DNA from: JAAAPF01 sp964481035
GTDB lineage: Bacteria; Pseudomonadota; Alphaproteobacteria; Geminicoccales; Geminicoccaceae
Direction of reading: 5' to 3'
NCBI GenBank assembly: GCA_964481035.1
Contig: CAYZSE010000095.1
Location: 1 to 14,007, forward strand
Length of the DNA: 14,007 nt
Under the pieces are notes generated by a model, which was not told the DNA's origin, searched no databases, and worked only from the letters and a program-made list of their open reading frames with translations. Made by a program: the position numbers and the translations under genes. This document shows, one piece after another, positions 7,240 to 14,007 of the stretch. The number at the start of each line of letters is the position of its first letter. Position 1 is the stretch's first letter.

Positions 7240-9440
7240 GCCGCCACGCTATCGAGCGCTCCGGCCGCGAACGCAAGCGTTACCATCGCCCCGCCGTCGG
7301 GCGCGGGGGCGAGCAGCAGTCGCCCGCCGTGCTCCTCCATGATCCGCTTGACGATGGCGAGGCCGAGGCCGGTGCCGTTGCGCCTGGAGGTCACGTAGGG
7401 CTCGGTGAGGCGGTGCAGGTCGTTGTCGGGCCAGCCGGGGCCGTTATCGGCGACGGTGATCCGGATCTCCGGGCCACGGGCCTCGACCGCGCTCGTGATC
7501 CGCCCCGCCTGGACACGGGCCTCGGTGATCGCCTGGGCCGCGTTCTGCAGAAGGTTGGTGAGCGCCTGCGCCAGCTTGCGACCGTCGCAGGTCAGCGTGA
7601 CCTCCTCGGCGGGCAGCTCGAGCGCGAAGGCGATGTCCGGGTGGCTCGCACGATGCAGCTCGACCGTTCGCCGAACGATGTCGCCGACCGGCTCGGCCTT
7701 CAGCTCGGGCGGCGGCATCCGGGCGAAGGCCGAGAACTCGTCGATGAGCCGGCGGATGATCTCGACCTGATCGCCGATGGTCGCCACCGCCCGCTCGAAG
7801 CTCGGGCGCTGCGCGCCGGCGAGCGCCGCGTATTTGCGGCCGAGCCGTTCGGCGGAAAGCTGGATGGGTGTGAGCGGGTTCTTGATCTCGTGGGCGACGC
7901 GCCGGGCGACATCGGCCCAGGCCGCCTGCCGCTGCGCCTGCAACAGGGCCGAGATGTCGTCGAAGGTGAGGACGTAGCCCCGGATGTCGCCGCCGTCTAT
8001 CTGCGCCTCCACCCGGATGAGCAGCGTGTGCACCCGGCCCGCGCGCACGACGTCGACCTGCTCGCGCGCGGGCATCGGGGGGCGCTCCGTCGCCTGCGCC
8101 AGGACGCCGAGCGCTTCGGGCAGGACGTCGGCGAGCCGCACACCGACCAGCGCGTCGAGCTCGCGACCGAAGAAGGCGGCGGCAGTCCGGTTCGGCAATT
8201 CGATGTTGCCGTCGTGGTCGACGCCGATGACGCCGGCGTTCACCCCGCCGAGAACCGCCTCGGTGAAGCGGCGGCGCTCGTCGAGCTCCTGATTGGCGGC
8301 GATCAGCGCGTGGCGCTGCGCGCCGAGCTGGGAGGTCATGCGGTTGAAGGCGCGGGTCAGCCGCCCGAGCTCCTCGGCTTCGGGGCCGTCCGCCACTCGG
8401 ACCGCGAGATCGCCGTCGCGGACCCGGTCCGCGGCGGCGGCGAGCCGCGCGATGGGCGTGGCGATGCGGTCGGCGAAGGCGGCCCCGGCCCAGACCGCCA
8501 CCAGCAGCAAGAGGAGCGCCACGGTGGTGAAGATGAGCGTGAAGGTGACGCGGATGTCGGCCCGCTCGGCGGCGATCTCCTGGTAGTCGCCGACGACCCG
8601 CTCGGTCTCGGCGACGTAGCCGAGGACGTCGGCGTCGACGAAGCGGCCGACCAGGAGATAGGCGTCGAGGAGGCCGGGGATGCGGACGAGCGCGCGCACG
8701 CGATCCTCGGTGTCGCTCGTCAGGATGACGACGTCGCCGGCCTCGGCCTGCGCGATCGCGGCGGGGTCGATGTCGGCGACCGAGATGCCGAAGGTGAGCC
8801 CGCTGCGGCCGAGCTCGCGCCCGTCGGCCGTGAAGACCAGCGCCTCGGTCAGCGAGCGCAGCGCCGCCTGGGCGTCGAGCAGGCGGGTGAGGCGGGCGTC
8901 GCCCGTGACGAGCAGTGGCGTCTCGACGCCGAGATCGGCCGCCATGGCGAAGGCGTCGGCGCGGATGTTGGCGCGGTGCTCCTCGAGATACGCGCTCGCG
9001 ACGCTCAAGGAGTTGGTGAGCGCCCGCTGCACCCGATCCGCGAACCAGGTGTCGAGGCCGAAGTTGAAGAAGACGAGCGAGAAGATCGAGACGAGTACGG
9101 CCGGCGTGACCGCGACCAGGCCGAACATCGACACCATGCGCGTCTGCAGAGCGCCGCCCAGGCCCCGCCGGCGCGCCCGCACCAGCGCCAGCAGCTGCCG
9201 GCCGACCAGCACGGCGAGCAGGACGAGGATGAAGAGGTTGACGTTCAAGAGCAGCAGCACCGTGCCCGCATCGGTGCCGGCCGCGGGCCGGCCGGCCATC
9301 GCCAGCCAGGTGGCGGCGCCGCCGAGCCCGACCATGACGACGAGCAGCACGGCCATGCGCGCAGCGATGCTCTGCCCTTCGAGCCGCCGCAGCGCCCGCA
9401 TGGCGAGGCGCGCCGGCGCCGTCGCTTCGACTTCCCTCAT
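7236..9440 (-). CDS. ntrY: Membrane sensor histidine kinase NtrY
   Basis: Membrane-bound sensor kinase for NtrX. The 734-residue product has three N-terminal hydrophobic segments (about 28-50, 58-85, 103-128), a putative extracytoplasmic region (about 130-295), and a fourth membrane segment (about 298-323). A HAMP linker follows (to about 375), then a PAS domain (about 390-500, starting FTEAVLGGVNAGVIGVD), HisKA with VARRVAHEIKNPLTPIQLSA (phospho-acceptor H517), and HATPase_c with N box NLLQNAAQAI (about 629), G1 DNGPGWP (about 665) and G2 GTGLGLAIVKRI (about 689). This matches the NtrY architecture and usual length (700-780). I chose ATG 9440, 29 nt after the ntrC stop; its only upstream match is a G-run directly before the ATG, so the start is less certain than the identity. 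The open frame extending into ntrC and ntrB is a shadow. Confidence 0.95.
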   Translation of the reverse strand: MREVEATAPARLAMRALRRLEGQSIAARMAVLLVVMVGLGGAATWLAMAGRPAAGTDAGTVLLLLNVNLFILVLLAVLVGRQLLALVRARRRGLGGALQTRMVSMFGLVAVTPAVLVSIFSLVFFNFGLDTWFADRVQRALTNSLSVASAYLEEHRANIRADAFAMAADLGVETPLLVTGDARLTRLLDAQAALRSLTEALVFTADGRELGRSGLTFGISVADIDPAAIAQAEAGDVVILTSDTEDRVRALVRIPGLLDAYLLVGRFVDADVLGYVAETERVVGDYQEIAAERADIRVTFTLIFTTVALLLLLVAVWAGAAFADRIATPIARLAAAADRVRDGDLAVRVADGPEAEELGRLTRAFNRMTSQLGAQRHALIAANQELDERRRFTEAVLGGVNAGVIGVDHDGNIELPNRTAAAFFGRELDALVGVRLADVLPEALGVLAQATERPPMPAREQVDVVRAGRVHTLLIRVEAQIDGGDIRGYVLTFDDISALLQAQRQAAWADVARRVAHEIKNPLTPIQLSAERLGRKYAALAGAQRPSFERAVATIGDQVEIIRRLIDEFSAFARMPPPELKAEPVGDIVRRTVELHRASHPDIAFALELPAEEVTLTCDGRKLAQALTNLLQNAAQAITEARVQAGRITSAVEARGPEIRITVADNGPGWPDNDLHRLTEPYVTSRRNGTGLGLAIVKRIMEEHGGRLLLAPAPDGGAMVTLAFAAGALDSVAA

Positions 9441-9469
9441 GTCCCCCGTGTCGCCGGTGGTGACCCGCG

Positions 9470-10908
<1,439 letters not shown>

Positions 10909-10912
<4 letters not shown>

Positions 10913-12042
10913 TCGACGGGCTCCACGCTGGATCCGGTGTAGGCGGGCAGGCTGACCCGGAAGACGGTGCCGCGCGGCTGGTTCTGGAAATCGACGACGC
11001 CGCCGTGGTCGTTGACGATCTTCGCGACGAGCGACAGGCCGAGCCCGGTGCCGCGGGCCTTGCCCGTGACGAAGGGATCGAACAGATGCGCGGCCAGGTC
11101 GTCGGGAACACCCGGGCCGTCGTCCCAGATCTCGACGGTGATCGGCAGCTCCACACGCTCGCGGCTGTTCTTCTGGCCGATCCGCAGGCCGTGCCGGTAA
11201 TGGGTGACGAGGCGGATCTCGCCACCGCCTCGGCCCGCCGCCTCGCAGGCGTTCTTGACGAGGTTCAAGAACACCTGGACCAGCTGGTCGCGATCGCCGG
11301 CCACGGGCGGCAGCGACGGGTCGTAGCGCTCGACCATCGTGAGATGACGCCCGAAGCCGGTCTCGGCGAGCCGCCGCACGTGCTCGAGCACCCGATGGAC
11401 GTTGACCGGCGCCGGCTCCATCGGGCGGCCCTCGCTGAACTGCTCCATCCGCGCGACCAGCGCGACGATGCGGTCGGTCTCGTCGCAGATGAGCTGGACG
11501 AGCTGGCGATCCTCGCTGTCGAGCGCTCCCTCCAGCAGCTGGGCGGCGCCGCGGATGCCGGACAGCGGGTTCTTCACCTCGTGCGCCAGCATCGCCGCGA
11601 GCTGGGCGACCGAGCGCGCCGCGGAGCGGTTCGCGAGCTGCTGGTCGAGCTGGCGCGCGACGGAGCAGCGATGGAGGATCGCGAGCACGTGCGTCGGCGG
11701 TTCGCCGACCGGGCTCAGATGAACGTCGACGAGTTGCGCCTCGCCGCGGCGCGTGGCGAAGGTCACGCCGTAGTCGGAGACCGAATGCCCGGCTTGCGCA
11801 ACCTCGCTGACGAGGGCGAAGGCGTGCGCATCGGCGGCGATCACCTCCTCGAGCGCGCGGCCGCGCAGGTGGGTGTCGCTCGCGCCCAGCATCTGCTCGC
11901 CGGCCGGATTGACATAGGCGACCCTGAGCAAGCGATCGACGAGCAGGACCCCGCTCGGCACGGCGCTCAAGATGAGCCCGTCCATGGGCATGTCGGTGCT
12001 GGCGGGCCGACGACCCGCTACGGCTGAACAAACTTTGGGCAA
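10909..12042 (-). CDS. ntrB: Nitrogen regulation sensor kinase/phosphatase NtrB (TTG start)
   Basis: Cytoplasmic histidine kinase/phosphatase that controls NtrC phosphorylation in response to PII (GlnB). The 377-residue product has no membrane segment. An N-terminal PAS domain (about 22-130, ILSAVPSGVLLVD, YVNPAGEQML) is followed by HisKA AAMLAHEVKNPLSGIRGAAQ (H154) and HATPase_c with N box NLVKNACEAA (about 260-269), DDGPG (about 307-311) and GTGLGLSLVAKIV (about 331-343). TTG 12042 has GGAG at 12051-12054, 8 nt upstream. The in-frame ATGs at 11991 and 11985 lack a clear ribosome binding site but would still keep the whole PAS domain, so the true start could be either. It is the first gene of the operon and is divergent from ispDF. 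In many alphaproteobacteria dusB (nifR3) precedes ntrB; here it does not. Confidence 0.95.
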
Positions 12043-12079
12043 GCGTGTCGCTCCACGAGGCTATGCCTACTTTTCAAGC

Positions 12080-12108
12080 ACTCTAGACGCTGAGCTGACC
12101 GCAGACAA
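12080..12108 (-). promoter_or_regulatory. Candidate sigma70-type promoter for the ntrB operon
   Basis: On the minus strand, TTGTCT (12108-12103) and TAGAGT (12085-12080) are separated by exactly 17 nt, each matching the -35 and -10 consensus at 4 of 6 positions. Transcription would start near 12073, giving a leader of about 30 nt that contains the ntrB GGAG. It is found by eye in a 134-nt divergent gap, so a chance match is quite possible. I saw no full NtrC operator (TGCACC-type palindrome) and no correctly spaced -24/-12 element. Confidence 0.35.
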
Positions 12109-12140
12109 CTCTTCTTGCCACTCGACCGGGCAACGCTTCC

Positions 12141-12175
12141 GTGCATGATCGTCGCAGTTTCGATCGAGGATGCAC
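12141..12175 (+). promoter_or_regulatory. Hairpin bulging out the ispDF ribosome binding site
   Basis: GTGCAT (12141-12146) pairs with ATGCAC (12170-12175), and GATCG (12147-12151) pairs with CGATC (12161-12165), giving 11 perfect pairs around a 9-nt loop. The only interruption is a 4-nt bulge, GAGG (12166-12169), which is the Shine-Dalgarno of ispDF. The base of the stem ends 1 nt before ATG 12177. In RNA this could limit ribosome access. The pairing is seen directly; any regulatory role is inference and needs transcription to begin upstream of 12141. Confidence 0.45.
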
Positions 12176-12176
12176 G

Positions 12177-13319
12177 ATGCAGCCCTACGCCATCGTCGTC
12201 GGCGCCGGCAGCGGCAGCCGGTTCGGCGGCGACGCGCCCAAGCAATACCAGAGGCTGGCGGGCCGGCCGATCTTCCGGCGCTCGCTCGAGTGCTTCATCG
12301 CCCATCGCGGCCTCGTCGGCGTCGTGCCCGTCGTCGGCGCAGACGACGCCGATCGATTCGCCCGAGCCTGCGGCGACCTGGCGACGCTGCCGCCGGTCAT
12401 CGGCGGCGCCACCCGCAGCGCGTCCGTTCGCCGCGCGCTCGACGCGCTCGCTCCGCTCCGGCCGAGCCATGTGCTGGTCCACGACGCCGCCCGCCCGCTC
12501 GTCGCGCCGGCGGTCGTAGACCGCGTGCTCGGCGCCCTCGGCCGCTACGACGCCGTGGTCCCCGGCGTCGCCGTTCGCGACACGCTCAAGCGCGCGCCCG
12601 ACGGCCGCATCGACCGGACGGTCGATCGCGCCGACCTTTGGGCCGTGCAGACGCCCCAGGGCTTCGCCTTCGACCTGCTCGCCCGGGCGCACGCCGCCGG
12701 CGGCGAGGCCACCGACGACGCCACCCTGATCGAGCGCCTGGGCGGCGTAGTCCACGTCGTCGCGGGAGATGTCATGAATCTCAAGATCACCGAGCCCGCC
12801 GACCTCGACCTGGCGCAGCGCCTGCTCGGTATGGGCGCGGTGCCGCGCATCGGCACCGGCTTCGACGTGCATCGCCTCGAGCCGGGCTCGGGCGTCAGGC
12901 TCGGCGGACTCGAGATCCCCGGCCCGTTGCGGCTCACCGGCCATTCGGACGCCGACGTCGCGCTGCACGCGCTGACCGACGCCGTCCTCGGCACCCTCGG
13001 CATCGGCGATATCGGCACTCTCTTTCCGCCCGGCGACGAGCGCTGGCGCGGCGCCGACAGCGCGATCTTCCTCGACGAGGCGTGCCGCCGGGTCGCCGCC
13101 GCCCACGGCCGGATCGCCCATCTCGACCTCACGATCGTCTGCGAGCGGCCCAAGATCGGCCCGTACCGTGAGCCGATGCGGGCGCGGATCGCCGCGATCT
13201 GCGGTCTCGACGCGGCGGCGGTGAGCGTCAAGGCGACCACGACCGAGCGGCTCGGCTTCGCCGGCCGCGGCGAGGGCATCGCGGCCCAGGCCGCGGCGAC
13301 GGTGATCTACCCCGAGTGA
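12177..13319 (+). CDS. ispDF: Bifunctional IspD/IspF enzyme of the MEP isoprenoid pathway
   Basis: Fusion of 2-C-methyl-D-erythritol 4-phosphate cytidylyltransferase (IspD) and 2-C-methyl-D-erythritol 2,4-cyclodiphosphate synthase (IspF), catalysing two non-consecutive steps to IPP/DMAPP. The 380-residue product matches the fused alphaproteobacterial form. The IspD half (about 1-220) has GAGSGSRFGGDAPKQY (9-24), VHDAARPLV (H102, D103), WAVQTPQGF and MNLKITEPADL. The IspF half (about 224-380) has GTGFDVHR with metal ligands D230 and H232, TGHSDADV and HALTDA, DIGTLFPPGD, and TTTERLGFAGRGEGIAAQA. ATG 12177 has GAGGA 6 nt upstream; a GTG at 12141 would add 12 unconserved residues and is rejected. 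The stop overlaps the downstream GTG start of the pgpA remnant as GTGA. It is divergent from ntrB. Confidence 0.97.
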   Translation: MQPYAIVVGAGSGSRFGGDAPKQYQRLAGRPIFRRSLECFIAHRGLVGVVPVVGADDADRFARACGDLATLPPVIGGATRSASVRRALDALAPLRPSHVLVHDAARPLVAPAVVDRVLGALGRYDAVVPGVAVRDTLKRAPDGRIDRTVDRADLWAVQTPQGFAFDLLARAHAAGGEATDDATLIERLGGVVHVVAGDVMNLKITEPADLDLAQRLLGMGAVPRIGTGFDVHRLEPGSGVRLGGLEIPGPLRLTGHSDADVALHALTDAVLGTLGIGDIGTLFPPGDERWRGADSAIFLDEACRRVAAAHGRIAHLDLTIVCERPKIGPYREPMRARIAAICGLDAAAVSVKATTTERLGFAGRGEGIAAQAAATVIYPE

Positions 13320-13737
13320 GCACCGCCGCCCACCTCGTCGCGACGCTCTTCCACATCGGTCATCTGCCCCGGGCGCCCGCTACCTGGTGCACCCTCGCAG
13401 CGCTGCCGCCGGGTGCGATCATCCTTCTCTGGGGCGGCCCTTGGGTGCTCGCCCTGGCCGTGCTCGTGGTCGTCGCGCTCGGCATCTGGGCGCTCGCCGT
13501 CTACGAGCGCGCCAGCGGCCGCCACGCCCCCAGGGCCCGGACCTGATCCTCGCGTTCGTGCTCTTTCGGGTGCTCGACATCATCAAGCCGTGGCCCTGCC
13601 GGCAAATCGACCGAATCCGGATCGCCGGCTGGAGCGGCATGCTCGACGACCTGGTCGCCGGCGCCTACGCTGGCGGTCTCGTCGTGCTGCTGAAGAGGTT
13701 CACCGATGGCCGGTTCGTTGCCTCGGTCACGAGCTGA
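13316..13737 (+). pseudogene. pgpA: Broken phosphatidylglycerophosphatase A gene
   Basis: PgpA dephosphorylates phosphatidylglycerophosphate to phosphatidylglycerol at the inner membrane. The 5' part, from GTG 13316 (overlapping the ispDF stop as GTGA), encodes the PgpA N-terminus (HLVATLFHIGHLPRAPATWC and a membrane segment to ALAVYERASGRH) and stops at 13546. The 3' part is in another frame, from about 13540 to 13737, and encodes the C-terminus: ILAFVLFRVLDIIKPWP and GMLDDLVAGAYAGGLVVLL. Set against the family, the roughly 25-30 residues between GRH and LILAF are missing, including the conserved acidic IVxDE(V) segment. The frame change implies loss of 3n+1 bases. The normally conserved PGTxGSL reads PATWCTL, a further sign of decay. 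Either a real inactivated gene or an assembly gap; an intact enzyme cannot be made from this sequence. Confidence 0.8.
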
Positions 13738-14007
13738 CGCGGCGGCGGTGCTCGCGGCATTCCGCACGCGCGGATGGCGACTAGCCACCGCCGAGAGCTG
13801 CACGGGCGGCCTCGTCTGCGCCCGCCTCACCGACATCGCCGGCGCCTCCGATGTCGTCGATGGCGGCGTCGTGGTGTACGACAACCGGGCGAAATGCCGG
13901 TGGCTCGGCGTCGATCCCGACCTCCTGGCGCGCGACGGCGCGGTGAGCGAGAGCGTGGCACGGGCGATGGCCGAGGGCTGCCGACGCGCCTTCGACGTCG
14001 ACGCCGC
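13706..14007 (+). CDS. CinA C-terminal/PncC-family NMN amidohydrolase, cut by window edge
   Basis: First 100 residues of a protein of the CinA C-terminal family, whose stand-alone members (PncC) deamidate nicotinamide mononucleotide to nicotinate mononucleotide in NAD salvage. Visible family signs: LATAESCTGGLVCARLTDIAGAS (near residues 26-48, conserved Ser at 31), the VVVYDNRAKCRWLGV stretch (Tyr58, Lys63), and the GAVSESVARAMAEGCRRAF helix. There is no N-terminal MoaB-like COG1058 domain, so this is the short stand-alone form. ATG 13706 has AAGAGG at 13693-13698, 7 nt upstream, and overlaps the end of the pgpA remnant by 32 nt, which is usual for this ispDF-pgpA-cinA order. About 60 C-terminal residues are expected beyond the window. 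Confidence 0.9.
   Translation, partial: MAGSLPRSRADAAAVLAAFRTRGWRLATAESCTGGLVCARLTDIAGASDVVDGGVVVYDNRAKCRWLGVDPDLLARDGAVSESVARAMAEGCRRAFDVDA

Noticed and set aside
12105..12120. Possible sigma54 (-24/-12) promoter for ntrB on the minus strand, starting TGGCA
   Set aside because: The GG and the TTG-like element are one base too far apart and the final GC is absent, so the strict spacing is not met.
12141..12175. GTGCAT...ATGCAC as an NtrC operator
   Set aside because: The half-sites are in the opposite order to the usual TGCAC...GTGCA arrangement and are much too far apart. A hairpin over the ribosome binding site explains the repeat better.

Overview
This 14 kb window is very GC-rich chromosomal DNA from an alphaproteobacterium, probably of the Rhodospirillales type. 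The evidence is gene content and order: an ntrB-ntrC-ntrY-ntrX nitrogen/redox regulatory cluster followed by trkA, a D-amino acid aminotransferase, hfq and hflX, with a fused ispDF next door. I see no transposase, phage gene, tRNA, rRNA or CRISPR array. This is core housekeeping and regulatory DNA, not an accessory island, and I do not see a new multi-gene system.

Left end, + strand (1-1784): the 3' part of xseA (exonuclease VII large subunit), then mazG (nucleoside triphosphate pyrophosphohydrolase). These converge on the long minus-strand operon, with only 32 bases between the mazG and hflX stops.

Centre, - strand (12042 down to 1817), read in transcription order: ntrB, ntrC, ntrY, ntrX, trkA, D-amino acid aminotransferase, hfq, hflX. 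Spacing is tight. There are ATGA stop/start overlaps at ntrB/ntrC and ntrY/ntrX, 4 nt between ntrX and trkA, 17 nt between trkA and the aminotransferase, and 72 nt (with a small hairpin) before hfq. The operon joins two sensor kinase/response regulator pairs to a K+ uptake regulator, D-amino acid metabolism, the RNA chaperone Hfq and the ribosome-rescue GTPase HflX. The dusB (nifR3) gene usually found just before ntrB is absent.

Right end, + strand (12177-14007): ispDF (MEP isoprenoid pathway), divergent from ntrB across a 134-bp regulatory gap, then a broken pgpA and the 5' part of a CinA C-terminal/PncC-type NMN amidohydrolase gene.

The points most worth checking are: pgpA has lost its central catalytic segment and changed frame; a hairpin before ispDF bulges out the ribosome binding site; hflX family-like coding sequence extends upstream of the only available start codon; dusB is missing; and NtrX lacks GAFTGA while its neighbour NtrC has it. 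Several genes (mazG, trkA, ntrB) appear to start with TTG, and pgpA with GTG.
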